A stretch of DNA of 53,842 bases from Nocardia cerradoensis NBRC 101014 (GTDB taxonomy: Bacteria > Actinomycetota > Actinomycetes > Mycobacteriales > Mycobacteriaceae). Position numbers and translations under genes: made by a program. The stretch spans positions 1 through 53,842 of the forward strand of contig NZ_BAFW01000176.1 in NCBI RefSeq assembly GCF_000308535.1. The letters run 5' to 3'. Numbering within the stretch: the stretch's first letter is position 1; each line of letters begins with the position of its first letter. Below the pieces are notes generated by a model. The model was not told where the DNA came from. It made no database searches and saw only the letters and a program-made list of their open reading frames with translations. Below are positions 1-9,043 of this stretch, piece by piece.

Positions 1-300
1 GCCCGGACGGCACAGGTAACCGACTTCTTCGTCACGCGCGAACGCCATGCGACGTTCCGGCCCGCGCCGGGCAGCGCGCGGCTGCGTCCGCCCGCGGCCA
101 CCGCGCTGCCCGGCCTGACGCTGGCCGGGGCGTGGACCGACACCGGCTGGCCCGCGACCATGGAGGGCGCCGTGCGCAGCGGGGAAGCCGCTGCGGCCGA
201 AGTCATTTCGCATCTGGCGGGGTTGCGTCCCCGCGCCGGTGCCGCCGAGCGCACCGGTACGCCCGAACCCCGCACGCGGATATCGGAGGTGATCAGATGA
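1..300 (+). CDS. hpnE: HpnE-like squalene-forming amine oxidoreductase, C-terminal end (5' partial)
   Basis: An open frame runs in from the left edge for 99 codons and stops at TGA 298-300. It carries the closing FAD-enzyme segment LAGAWTDTGWPATMEGAVRSG, typical of the C-terminus of hydroxysqualene dehydroxylase and related phytoene-desaturase-like flavoproteins. In hopanoid operons HpnE makes squalene from hydroxysqualene at the membrane, using FAD. The start and the nucleotide-binding N-terminus lie outside the window. The stop overlaps the next start as ATGA (297-300), so translation is probably coupled. Operon position next to a polyprenyl synthase and squalene-hopene cyclase supports HpnE over a carotenoid desaturase. 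Confidence 0.8.
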   Translation, partial: ARTAQVTDFFVTRERHATFRPAPGSARLRPPAATALPGLTLAGAWTDTGWPATMEGAVRSGEAAAAEVISHLAGLRPRAGAAERTGTPEPRTRISEVIR

Positions 301-1313
301 CAGTGACAACCCTGTCCACGGTCGATGCCGACGGTCATGCCGTCCGGTCGGCGCTGTCCGACGCCGTCGGACGGCTCGACGATGCGATCCGGCCGGTGGT
401 CGCCTATCACCTCGGCTTCTGCGACGAACACGGCCGCCCGGTCGTCGCCGACGGCGGCAAATCGGTGCGGTCACGGCTGACCATGCTCGCCGCCCACGCC
501 GCCGGCGGCGACGGACTCTGCGGAATCCCCGGTGCGGTGGCGGTCGAACTCGTGCACAACTTCTCGCTCGTGCACGACGACCTGATGGATCGCGACGCCA
601 CCCGCCGGCATCGTCCGACGGTGTGGGCGGTGTGGGGAGATCCGGTCGCGGTGCTGGCCGGTGACGCGATGCTCTCGCTGTCGCACGAGGTGCTGCTCGA
701 TTCCGGCTCGCCGCATGCGATGGCGGCGGCCCGGCTGGTCGGGAAGGCGACCCGGGATCTGATCATCGGCCAGGCCGCCGACGTCGACTTCGAACATCGC
801 AACGACGTGGGCCTGGCCGAATGTATCCGCATGGCCATGGGCAAGACCGCGGCACTGCTCTCGGCGAGTGCCGCGGTCGGTGGCGTGCTGGCCGGGGCGC
901 CACCGGCGACGGTCGCGGCGCTGCAGGCCTACGGCGACAACATCGGTCTCGCCTTCCAGCTCGTCGACGATCTGCTCGGCATCTGGGGTGATCCGGCGGT
1001 GACCGGCAAACCGGTGTTCTCGGATCTGCGCTCGCGCAAGAAGTCGCTGCCGGTCACCTGGTGCCTGGAATCCGGCCGCCCGGCCGGGCAAGCGCTCGCG
1101 CAGTGGCTGGCGCAATCCGGCGAACCGAGCGAGCACGATCTGCGGGCCGCCGCCGACATGGTCGAGACCGCCGGTGGCCGGCGCTGGGCACGGGCCGAGG
1201 CCCGTCGGCGGGTGCGCACCGCCCAGCAGGCCCTCACCGCGGTCACCCTCACCCCCGAATACCGCCGAGAGCTCTGTGACCTGGCGGATTTCATCGTGGA
1301 ACGGAGTGCATAG
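297..1313 (+). CDS. Polyprenyl diphosphate synthase (farnesyl/geranylgeranyl type)
   Basis: A 338-residue trans-isoprenyl diphosphate synthase that condenses IPP with allylic diphosphates in the cytosol. The first aspartate-rich motif is D94-D95-L-M-D98 and the second begins at D224-D225 (LVDDLLG), both used to bind Mg-diphosphate. The ATG at 297 overlaps the upstream stop as ATGA; the frame stays open upstream, but only this start keeps homologous sequence. In actinomycete hopanoid operons this gene sits between hpnE and the cyclase and is assumed to supply farnesyl diphosphate for squalene. Chain length (C15 or C20) cannot be fixed by reading alone. Confidence 0.88.
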   Translation: MTVTTLSTVDADGHAVRSALSDAVGRLDDAIRPVVAYHLGFCDEHGRPVVADGGKSVRSRLTMLAAHAAGGDGLCGIPGAVAVELVHNFSLVHDDLMDRDATRRHRPTVWAVWGDPVAVLAGDAMLSLSHEVLLDSGSPHAMAAARLVGKATRDLIIGQAADVDFEHRNDVGLAECIRMAMGKTAALLSASAAVGGVLAGAPPATVAALQAYGDNIGLAFQLVDDLLGIWGDPAVTGKPVFSDLRSRKKSLPVTWCLESGRPAGQALAQWLAQSGEPSEHDLRAAADMVETAGGRRWARAEARRRVRTAQQALTAVTLTPEYRRELCDLADFIVERSA

Positions 1314-1315
1314 GA

Positions 1316-3496
1316 ATGACAGTCACCCACACCGGCAATGCGGCAGCGAACCGGCGGGCAGCGGCCGATCCGGCGCCCGACGCCGACGAACTGAGCGCGG
1401 TCCGGGCCGCCACCGACGCGGCGGTGCGGCTGCTGCGCTCGTCCCAGCACGAACAGGGCTGGTGGAAGGGCGAATTGGCGACCAATGTGACGATGGACGC
1501 CGAAGATCTGCTGTTACGGGAGTTCCTCGGCATCTCCACCCCGGACGTGACCGAGCCGGCGGCGCGCTGGATCCGATCGCAGCAGCGCGCCGACGGAACC
1601 TGGGCGACCTTCCACGGCGGACCCGGCGACCTGTCGACCACCGCCGAGGCGTGGGTGGCCCTGCGGCTGGCCGGTGACGACCCCGCCGCACCGCATATGC
1701 GCGCCGCCGCCGACTTCGTGCGCGCCGAAGGCGGAATCGAGGCATCCCGGGTCTTCACCCGAATCTGGTTGGCGCTGTTCGGGTTGTGGTCCTGGGACGA
1801 TCTGCCGAATCTGCCACCGGAACTGGTGCTGTTCCCGTCCTGGTTTCCGCTCAACATCTACGACTGGGGATGCTGGGCCCGCCAGACCGTGGTGCCGCTG
1901 ACCGTGGTGGCCACGCTGCGGCCGTGCCGCCCGCTGCCGTTCGGCATCGACGAATTGCGGACCGGCGCGCCCCCGGCCCGCCGCGCGCCCCTCACCTCCC
2001 TCGCAGGAGTATTCCAGCGTGTCGACACGGTGCTGCACACCTACGCGCGACTGCCGCTGAATCCGTTGCGCGATGTGGCGATGCGGCACGCCGCGGAGTG
2101 GATCCTGGCCCGCCAGGAGGCCGACGGCGGCTGGGGCGGGATCCAGCCGCCGTGGGTGTATTCGCTGCTGGCTCTGCACCTGCTGGGCTATTCGCTCGAT
2201 CATCCGGCGATGCGGGCGGGCATCGCGGGCCTGGACGGGTTCGTGGTCCGCGAGCAGACACCGCAGGGCGAGGTACGGCGGCTCGAGGCCTGCCAGTCAC
2301 CGGTGTGGGATACCGCATTGGCGACGGCCGCGCTGCTGGACGGCGGAGTGGCACCGGACGATCCGGCGGTGCTGCGGGCCACCGACTGGCTGCTGGGTGA
2401 GCAGATCACCGCCGGCGGCGACTGGCAGGTGCGCCGGCCACGCCTGGAACCCGGCGGCTGGGCGTTCGAATTCGCCAACGACGTCTACCCGGACACCGAC
2501 GACACCGCAGAGATCGTCCTTGCGCTGCACCAGGTTTCGCATCCGGATCGCGCCGCACTGGATACCGCGATCGAACGCGCGGTGCGCTGGACGGTCGGCA
2601 TGCAGTCCGCCGACGGCGGGTGGGGCGCCTTCGACGCCGACAACACCTCGATCCTGCCGACGAAACTGCCGTTCTGCGATTTCGGCGCCGTCACCGATCC
2701 GCCCTCGGCCGATGTGACCGCGCATGTGGTGGAGATGCTGGCGGTGCTCGGCCGCAGCGGTGATCGCGCCTGCCGGCGCGGCGTGCGGTGGCTGCTCGAC
2801 CACCAGGAGTCCGACGGCTCCTGGTTCGGCCGCTGGGGCGCCAATCATGTCTACGGCACCGGCGCGGCAGTCCCCGCGCTGGTCGCGGCGGGCACGAGCC
2901 CGCGGTCGACGGCGATCCGCGCGGCGGTGCGCTGGCTGGAAGCCCATCAGAACGCCGACGGCGGATGGGGTGAGGATCTGCGCTCCTATCGCGAGCCGGA
3001 ATGGATCGGCCGCGGCGAATCCACCGCCTCGCAGACCGCGTGGGCGCTGCTGGCCCTGCTGGCCGCCGAGGAACACGACTCCCCTGCCGTGCGCCGCGGC
3101 GTCGACTGGCTGGTGCGCACGCAGCGCCCCGACGGCGGCTGGGACGAGGACCTGTTCACCGGCACCGGATTCCCCGGCGATTTCTATATCAACTACCACC
3201 TGTACCGGCTGGTGTTCCCGATCTGGGCGCTGGGGCGCTACCTGCGGCGACAGACCACATCGGGCGGGAAGGTCACCGCGGCTGCGCTATCCGCACCGGT
3301 CATATCGCCGGCAACCGACGAAGCGGCCGGGCGCCAGGGCCGGCACGCACGCGCATTCGGCGAGAACCCACTCGGCGGCAGCACCTTCACCGGCTCGCCC
3401 GGCGCGAGCACTCACACCGGCTCGGACGGCGAGGACCGCAGCGTTGACACCCCGCGCTCGAACGGGACCGGTCCTGCCGGCCGGGACGGGAGCTGA
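1316..3496 (+). CDS. shc: Squalene-hopene cyclase
   Basis: A 726-residue class II triterpene cyclase that turns squalene into hopene at the membrane. The catalytic acid motif D393-T-D395-D396 is present, and many QW repeats (such as ADGGWG and SDGSWFG) run through both alpha-barrel domains. The start lies 2 bases after the preceding stop. About 80 residues after the last QW repeat are Gly/Ser/Thr-rich and unlike the family core; family members usually end near residue 640-680, so this is a lineage-specific tail. It is the defining enzyme of the operon. Confidence 0.96.
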   Translation: MTVTHTGNAAANRRAAADPAPDADELSAVRAATDAAVRLLRSSQHEQGWWKGELATNVTMDAEDLLLREFLGISTPDVTEPAARWIRSQQRADGTWATFHGGPGDLSTTAEAWVALRLAGDDPAAPHMRAAADFVRAEGGIEASRVFTRIWLALFGLWSWDDLPNLPPELVLFPSWFPLNIYDWGCWARQTVVPLTVVATLRPCRPLPFGIDELRTGAPPARRAPLTSLAGVFQRVDTVLHTYARLPLNPLRDVAMRHAAEWILARQEADGGWGGIQPPWVYSLLALHLLGYSLDHPAMRAGIAGLDGFVVREQTPQGEVRRLEACQSPVWDTALATAALLDGGVAPDDPAVLRATDWLLGEQITAGGDWQVRRPRLEPGGWAFEFANDVYPDTDDTAEIVLALHQVSHPDRAALDTAIERAVRWTVGMQSADGGWGAFDADNTSILPTKLPFCDFGAVTDPPSADVTAHVVEMLAVLGRSGDRACRRGVRWLLDHQESDGSWFGRWGANHVYGTGAAVPALVAAGTSPRSTAIRAAVRWLEAHQNADGGWGEDLRSYREPEWIGRGESTASQTAWALLALLAAEEHDSPAVRRGVDWLVRTQRPDGGWDEDLFTGTGFPGDFYINYHLYRLVFPIWALGRYLRRQTTSGGKVTAAALSAPVISPATDEAAGRQGRHARAFGENPLGGSTFTGSPGASTHTGSDGEDRSVDTPRSNGTGPAGRDGS

Positions 3497-3499
3497 CGT

Positions 3500-4975
3500 A
3501 TGACACGGCCTGGAACCGTCTGTGCCCCTCTGCTTTCGGAGTGGGCAGCGCTGCGGGGCGCCGCCACGGCGCCCGTGGTGCACACCGGGCGCGGTCCGCG
3601 GCGGCGCTACGACGCCGCCGCCTCGGGTCCGGTCGCGGTGGCGGGTGTGGCGGGTGCGCTGACCACGGAGCTGCGTCCCGGCGATCTCGTGGTGGCCGGC
3701 GAGATCCGGCGCAACGGTACCGAATTGCCCAGTCCCGCAGCGGTTCTGCTGCACGGGGAACTACTGCGACTCGGACTGCCCGCACGCCTGGGGCCGGTGT
3801 ATTCCGCAGAACACGTCGTCACCGGCCGGGCGCGCGCCGCGCTGGCGGAGTCCGGCGCGCTCGCGGTCGATACCGAAACGGCGTTCCTCGCCGCCGATGC
3901 CCCCGACGGGCAGGCCGTCGCACTCCGGGCGATCGTCGACACTCCCGACGCGCCGCTGCTGAGCCCGGGCACGTTGTGGCGTGGCGTGCGGGCACTGCGT
4001 TCCCTGCGCGCGGCGGCTCCGGCGCTGGACCGGTGGTCGGCGGCGACCGGCGAGCGCGAGATCCTGCTCGCCGGTCCGCGCTCGTTCTGCGCCGGGGTCG
4101 AGCGGGCGATCGAGATCGTCGAGCAGGCCTTGGACCGCTTCGGCGCACCGGTGTACGTGCGGCGCCAGATCGTGCACAACAGCCATGTGGTGCGCGAATT
4201 GGCCCGGCGGGGAGCGGTTTTCGTCGAGGAGCTCGATCATGTGCCCGAAGGCGCGGTGGTCGTGCTCGCCGCGCACGGAGTGGCCCCGGAGGTCCGCCGC
4301 CAGGCCGAACGCCGCCGCCTGCGCGTGGTCGACGGCACCTGCCCGCTGGTGTCGAAGGTGCACGCGGAGGTGCGCGCCTTCGCCGCCGCGGACAAGACGG
4401 TCTTCCTGATCGGGCACGCCGAACACGAGGAGGTGGTGGGCACCCGCGGCGAGGCGCCCGAGAACGTCGTCGTGGTCGCCGATCCGGAAGAAGCCACCCG
4501 GGTGTCGCCACCGGCTCCCGACCGGGTCGCCTACGTCACGCAGACCACCCTGGCCGTCGCGGAAGCCGAGGCCACGGCCGCCGTACTGCGGCAACGGTTT
4601 CCGGCGTTGAGCGGACCGCGCAAGGACGACATCTGTTACGCCACCACCAATCGCCAGCAGGCGGTGCGCGCGGTGGCCCGCGAATCGGACCTGGTGCTGG
4701 TGCTGGGTTCGCGCAACTCCTCCAATTCGCTGCGGCTGGCCGAGGTCGCCGCGGCCGAGGGTGTGGCGGCACATCTGGTGGAAGACGCCGGCGAGATCGA
4801 ATTGAACTGGCTGGCCGGCACCCGCCGCATCGGCGTCACCGCCGGGGCGTCGGCACCGCCGCATCTGGTGGACGACCTGGTCGAGGCCCTGTCCGGGCTC
4901 GGCGCCCTCCGGGTTCGCCACACCACCGTGACCGAAGAGAGTGTTCGATTCAACCTGCCTCGGGAGGTGAGCTGA
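3500..4975 (+). CDS. ispH: Fusion: HpnG-like nucleoside phosphorylase domain + IspH (HMBPP reductase)
   Basis: A 491-residue two-domain protein. Residues about 185-490 are IspH, the 4Fe-4S enzyme that reduces HMBPP to IPP and DMAPP: all three cluster cysteines are present (C197 in RSFCAGV, C281 in DGTCPLVSKVH, C379 in DICYATTNRQ), with AAHGV and SSNS substrate motifs. Residues about 40-170 resemble the purine-phosphorylase fold of HpnG (VAGVAGALTTELRPGDLVVA, then AVDTETA where the family has an AVDMESA-like motif). HpnG releases adenine from adenosylhopane, the product of HpnH encoded next. Bacterial IspH is usually about 310-330 residues, so the N-terminal addition is real. SD GGGAG precedes ATG 3500, 3 bases past the shc stop. 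Whether the phosphorylase part is active is unknown. Confidence 0.88.
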   Translation: MTRPGTVCAPLLSEWAALRGAATAPVVHTGRGPRRRYDAAASGPVAVAGVAGALTTELRPGDLVVAGEIRRNGTELPSPAAVLLHGELLRLGLPARLGPVYSAEHVVTGRARAALAESGALAVDTETAFLAADAPDGQAVALRAIVDTPDAPLLSPGTLWRGVRALRSLRAAAPALDRWSAATGEREILLAGPRSFCAGVERAIEIVEQALDRFGAPVYVRRQIVHNSHVVRELARRGAVFVEELDHVPEGAVVVLAAHGVAPEVRRQAERRRLRVVDGTCPLVSKVHAEVRAFAAADKTVFLIGHAEHEEVVGTRGEAPENVVVVADPEEATRVSPPAPDRVAYVTQTTLAVAEAEATAAVLRQRFPALSGPRKDDICYATTNRQQAVRAVARESDLVLVLGSRNSSNSLRLAEVAAAEGVAAHLVEDAGEIELNWLAGTRRIGVTAGASAPPHLVDDLVEALSGLGALRVRHTTVTEESVRFNLPREVS

Positions 4976-5977
4976 ATGGCCATGCCATTCCGTCAATCCG
5001 TACGTCTGGGAGCGTATCTCGCAAAACAGAAGCTGCTGCGGCGCGAGAAGTTTCCCATCCTGGTCGAATTGGAGCCGCTGTTCGCCTGCAATCTGAAATG
5101 CGCGGGCTGCGGCAAGATTCAGCATCCGCACACGCTGCTCAAACAGCGCATGCCGGTCGAACAAGCCGTCGGCGCGATCGAGGAATGCGGTGCCCCGATG
5201 GTGTCGATCGCCGGTGGCGAACCGCTGATGCATCCGCAGATCGACGAGATCGTGCGGCAACTGCTCGACCGCAACAAGATCGTCTTCCTGTGCACGAACG
5301 CGGTACTGCTGCCCAAACATCTGCACAAGTTCGCCCCGCACCGCAATTTCGCGTGGATGGTGCACCTGGACGGACTGCGCGAACGCCACGACGCCTCCGT
5401 CTGCAAGGACGGTGTCTTCGATCAGGCCGTGGCCGCCATCCGCGAGGCCAAGGCCGCGGGATTCCGGGTGATGACGAATACCACGTTCTTCGATGTGGAT
5501 TCGCCGCAGGACGTGATCGACGTCCTGGATTATCTCAACGACGAGCTCGAGATCGACCACATGCAGATCGCACCCGGCTACGCCTACGAGAAGGCGCCCG
5601 ATCAGGAGCATTGGCTCGGCGTGAAGGAAACCCATCAGCTGTTCGCCAAGGCCTTCGCCGACGGGCGGCGCAAGAAGTGGCGGCTCAACCACTCCCCGCT
5701 GTATCTGGATTTCCTGGAGGGCAAGGTCGACTTCGACTGCACCGCCTGGGCGATTCCGTCGTATTCGCTCAAGGGATGGCAGCGGCCGTGTTATCTGCTC
5801 GACGACGGATATGTGGCCACCTATCGGGAATTGATCGACGACACCGACTGGAACGCTTTCGGCCGCGGCAACGATCCACGCTGCTCGAATTGCATGGCGC
5901 ACTGCGGATACGAGCCGACCGCGGTGGTCGCGACCCTGGGTTCGTTGAAGGAGACGATCCGCGCCGCCGTCAGCTGA
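4976..5977 (+). CDS. hpnH: Adenosyl-hopene transferase HpnH (radical SAM)
   Basis: A 333-residue radical-SAM enzyme that attaches the 5'-deoxyadenosyl group of SAM to the hopene side chain, giving adenosylhopane, the first C35 hopanoid intermediate. The 4Fe-4S motif is C38-N-L-K-C42-A-G-C45 (CxxxCxxC), followed by an SIAGGEPL segment that matches the SAM-binding GGE motif. A C-terminal cysteine cluster (CSNCMAHCGYEP) is typical of the HpnH/SPASM-like end. The ATG directly follows the preceding TGA, with SD GGGAGGTGAG upstream. Confidence 0.95.
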   Translation: MAMPFRQSVRLGAYLAKQKLLRREKFPILVELEPLFACNLKCAGCGKIQHPHTLLKQRMPVEQAVGAIEECGAPMVSIAGGEPLMHPQIDEIVRQLLDRNKIVFLCTNAVLLPKHLHKFAPHRNFAWMVHLDGLRERHDASVCKDGVFDQAVAAIREAKAAGFRVMTNTTFFDVDSPQDVIDVLDYLNDELEIDHMQIAPGYAYEKAPDQEHWLGVKETHQLFAKAFADGRRKKWRLNHSPLYLDFLEGKVDFDCTAWAIPSYSLKGWQRPCYLLDDGYVATYRELIDDTDWNAFGRGNDPRCSNCMAHCGYEPTAVVATLGSLKETIRAAVS

Positions 5978-6025
5978 GTCGAACCGACACCGGGTCGAAT
6001 TCCCACACCGGAAGGTGAGCCACGC

Positions 6026-7819
6026 ATGAAACCCTCGCCGCGCGGGCCGGACCCGCTCGCCGCCCTCACCGGACCCGACGCGCTGGCCGCGTTGTCCGAC
6101 GACGACCTGCCCGCGCTGGCGCAGCGGTTACGCGATCGCCTCGTCGAGACCGTCACCGGAACCGGCGGCCATCTCGGCGCCAGCCTGGGGACGGTGGAAC
6201 TGACCATCGCGCTGCATCGCGTATTCCGTTCGCCCACCGATGTTCTCGTCTTCGACACCGGACATCAGAGTTATGCGCACAAGTTGCTCACCGGGCGGGC
6301 ATCCACCTTCGACACACTGCGGCAGGCCGGCGGCGTCGCCGGGTATCCGAACCGCGCCGAATCCGCGCACGACTGGGTGGAGAACTCCCACGCCTCGGTC
6401 AGCCTCGCCTGGGCCGACGGCATCGCCAAGGCCTTCCACCTGCGCGGCGAACACGATCGCCGGGTGGTGGCGGTGATCGGCGACGGGGCGCTGACCGGCG
6501 GTGTGGCGTGGGAAGGTCTGAACAATCTGGGTGCGGGCGGGCGGCCGGTCGTGGTGGTGCTCAACGACAACGGCCGCTCCTACGATCCGACCGTCGGTGC
6601 GCTGGCAAGCCATCTCGCCGGGCTGCGCGACGGCGACATCGCCTCCGGAAATCTGTTCGACGCCTTGGGTTTCAGCTATCTGGGCCCGGTGGACGGTCAC
6701 GATATCGGCGCGCTGTGCACGGCCCTGCACAAGGCCGCCGCACTGGCCGAACCCGTTGTGGTGCATGCGGTAACGGTCAAGGGCCGCGGCTTCGGCCCGG
6801 CCGAGGCGGACGAGGCCGACCGCATGCACGCGTGCGGGGTGATCGATCCGGTCACCGGTGTGCCGCGTAGCCAACCCGCCCCCACCTGGACCGATATCGT
6901 CGAATCGGAACTGGCCGATCTCGCCCGCGACCATCCGGAGGTGGTGGCCCTGACCGCGGCGATGCGGCTGCCCACCGGACTCGGCGAATTCTCCCGCAGC
7001 GCACCGGAGCGGGTGTTCGATTCCGGGATCGCCGAACAGCACCTGCTGGCGTCCGCGGCGGGATTGGCGGCGGCCGGTATGCATCCCGTGGTGGCGGTGT
7101 ACTCGACCTTCCTCAACCGCGCCGTCGACCAGGTCCTGCTCGACATCGCCCTGCACGAACTACCCGTCACCCTGGCGCTGGACCGCGCCGGCGTCACCGG
7201 CCCGGACGGACCGAGCCATCACGGCATGTGGGATCTGGCGCTGCTCACCTGCGTGCCGGGGATGCGGATCGCCTGTCCGCGCGATCCCGGCCGGATCCGC
7301 GAACTCCTGCGCGAAGCCGTCGCCACGCCCGGCCCCACCACCGTGCGTTATCCGAAAGCCACTGCCGGAGAAGACATTTCGCCGCTGGCGCGGATGGACG
7401 GGATGGATATCCTGTATCGCGGGCCGCACAGTCCGCTCGACATCCTGCTGGTGGCGGTCGGCCCGATGGCCGGGCCGTGCCTGCGCGCGGCGCAACTGCT
7501 GACCGACAGCGGTTTCGGCGCCACCGTCGTCGATCCGCGCTGGGTGTGGCCGATCAATCCGGGACTGCCGGCGATCGCGGCACGGCATCGGCTCACCGTC
7601 TGCGTGGAGGACGGTATCGCTTCCGGCGGGATCGGCACCCACCTGATGCACGCGGTCGCTCGCGACAACGGCGCCGCCCCGGTCCGCACGCTGGGCCTGC
7701 CGACCGCATTCATCGCCCACGCCTCCCGCGACAGCATCCTGGCCGAATACGGCCTCACCGGCGAGGGCATCGCCGCGGCCTGCACGCAGTGGTTACCCGC
7801 GACCGAGAGGATCCGATGA
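6026..7819 (+). CDS. dxs: 1-deoxy-D-xylulose-5-phosphate synthase
   Basis: A 597-residue thiamine-diphosphate enzyme that makes DXP from pyruvate and glyceraldehyde 3-phosphate, the first MEP step. H80 in TGHQSY, the ThDP/Mg motif GDGALTGG (152-159) with NDN (180-182), the pyrimidine-binding glutamate in GIAEQH and the DRAG segment before PDGPSHHG are all visible. It is slightly shorter than typical housekeeping Dxs (about 620-640). SD AAGGTGAG precedes ATG 6026; the 48-base gap before it is the longest inside the operon. Its end overlaps ispG as ATGA. It may be a second, hopanoid-dedicated Dxs. Confidence 0.95.
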   Translation: MKPSPRGPDPLAALTGPDALAALSDDDLPALAQRLRDRLVETVTGTGGHLGASLGTVELTIALHRVFRSPTDVLVFDTGHQSYAHKLLTGRASTFDTLRQAGGVAGYPNRAESAHDWVENSHASVSLAWADGIAKAFHLRGEHDRRVVAVIGDGALTGGVAWEGLNNLGAGGRPVVVVLNDNGRSYDPTVGALASHLAGLRDGDIASGNLFDALGFSYLGPVDGHDIGALCTALHKAAALAEPVVVHAVTVKGRGFGPAEADEADRMHACGVIDPVTGVPRSQPAPTWTDIVESELADLARDHPEVVALTAAMRLPTGLGEFSRSAPERVFDSGIAEQHLLASAAGLAAAGMHPVVAVYSTFLNRAVDQVLLDIALHELPVTLALDRAGVTGPDGPSHHGMWDLALLTCVPGMRIACPRDPGRIRELLREAVATPGPTTVRYPKATAGEDISPLARMDGMDILYRGPHSPLDILLVAVGPMAGPCLRAAQLLTDSGFGATVVDPRWVWPINPGLPAIAARHRLTVCVEDGIASGGIGTHLMHAVARDNGAAPVRTLGLPTAFIAHASRDSILAEYGLTGEGIAAACTQWLPATERIR

Positions 7820-8943
7820 CCGCCGTATTCCTGTCCGAGCCCGCGGCTCCGACCCTGCGACCACGCCGGGAGAGCCGGCGCATCGACGTCGGCTCGGTGC
7901 CCGTCGGCGGCGGCGCACCCATCTCGGTGCAATCGATGACCACCACCGTCACCGCCGACGTCGAGGCGACGCTACGCCAGATCGCCGAATTGACCGCTGC
8001 CGGTTGCGATATCGTGCGCGTCGCGGTGCCCACCCAGGACGACTGCGCGGCACTGCCGACGATCGCCCGCCGCTCGGCCATCCCCGTGATCGCCGACATC
8101 CATTTCAATCCGCGCTACGTCTTCGCCGCCATCGACGCCGGCTGCGCCGGGGTGCGGGTGAATCCGGGCAACATCCGCACCTTCGACGACAAGGTTCGTG
8201 AGATCGCCGCCGCGGCCTGTGCGGCGGGGGTGCCGATCCGCATCGGGGTCAACGCCGGTTCGCTCGATCGGCGCATCCTGGACCGGCACGGCGGGCACGC
8301 CACGGCCTCCGCTCTGGTCGAATCGGCGCTGTGGGAGGCCGGACTGTTCGAGGAACACGGATTCACCGCTCTGAAGATCTCGGTGAAACACAACGATCCG
8401 CTGACGATGATCCAGGCCTACCGGCTGCTCGCGCAGCGCTGCGACTATCCGCTGCACCTCGGGGTCACCGAGGCCGGTCCGCCACTGCAGGGCACCGCGA
8501 AATCGGCCACCGCGTTCGGGATCCTGCTGTCCGAGGGGATCGGCGACACGATCCGGGTCTCGCTGTCGGCGCCGCCGGTCGAGGAGGTCGCGGTCGGTCA
8601 CCACATCCTGGCCGGACTCGGGCTGCGCCCCCGCACCCTCGACATCGTGTCCTGCCCGACCTGCGGCCGCTGCCAGGTCGACGTCTTCGAGCTCACGAAG
8701 AAGGTCGAGGCGGCCTTCCGGGATTTTCCGGCGCCGCTGCGCGTCGCGGTGATGGGCTGCATCGTCAACGGCCCGGGTGAGTCGCGGGAAGCCGATATCG
8801 GGGTCTCGGCGGGCAATCACAAGGGTCAGATCTTCGTCCGCGGTGAGGTGGTGCGCACGGTGCCGGAGTCGATGATCGTGGAGGCGTTGCTGGAGGAAGC
8901 ACTGACACTGATCGAGGACGCGCCGGAGACCCAGTCCGGCTAA
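7816..8943 (+). CDS. ispG: 4-hydroxy-3-methylbut-2-enyl diphosphate synthase
   Basis: A 375-residue 4Fe-4S enzyme converting MEcPP to HMBPP, the penultimate MEP step, whose product is the substrate of the IspH domain encoded three genes upstream. Cluster ligands C280 and C283 (CPTCGRC) and C315 (GCIVNGPGE) are present. ATG 7816 overlaps the dxs stop as ATGA, so the two are translationally coupled. The frame is open far upstream, but homology begins here. This is the last gene of the hopanoid operon; no clear terminator hairpin follows. Confidence 0.95.
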   Translation: MTAVFLSEPAAPTLRPRRESRRIDVGSVPVGGGAPISVQSMTTTVTADVEATLRQIAELTAAGCDIVRVAVPTQDDCAALPTIARRSAIPVIADIHFNPRYVFAAIDAGCAGVRVNPGNIRTFDDKVREIAAAACAAGVPIRIGVNAGSLDRRILDRHGGHATASALVESALWEAGLFEEHGFTALKISVKHNDPLTMIQAYRLLAQRCDYPLHLGVTEAGPPLQGTAKSATAFGILLSEGIGDTIRVSLSAPPVEEVAVGHHILAGLGLRPRTLDIVSCPTCGRCQVDVFELTKKVEAAFRDFPAPLRVAVMGCIVNGPGESREADIGVSAGNHKGQIFVRGEVVRTVPESMIVEALLEEALTLIEDAPETQSG

Positions 8944-9021
8944 TCCGGACATACCTCGCATACCGCCCCACCTGCGGCAATGAGCACTCGCTACAGGCAT
9001 GCAGGATTGGACCTGCGGTAT

Positions 9022-9036
9022 AGGTATGCCTTACCT
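9022..9036. promoter_or_regulatory. IdeR/DtxR-like iron box (AGGTA-N5-TACCT)
   Basis: A perfect inverted repeat, AGGTA at 9022-9026 and TACCT at 9032-9036, separated by TGCCT. It matches the arms of the actinobacterial iron-repressor box (TTAGGTTAGGCTAACCTAA) with the same centre spacing, at about 12 of 19 positions. It lies just before the conserved N-terminus of the EfeU-EfeO protein, so iron repression of efeUO-efeB is likely. The box covers the candidate ATG at 9026, which argues for a downstream start. Confidence 0.6.
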
Positions 9037-9043
9037 TTGGACG

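Noticed and set aside
3541..6018. 825-codon frame overlapping ispH and hpnH
   Set aside because: Low-complexity Arg-rich translation with no motifs; the true genes overlap it in another frame.
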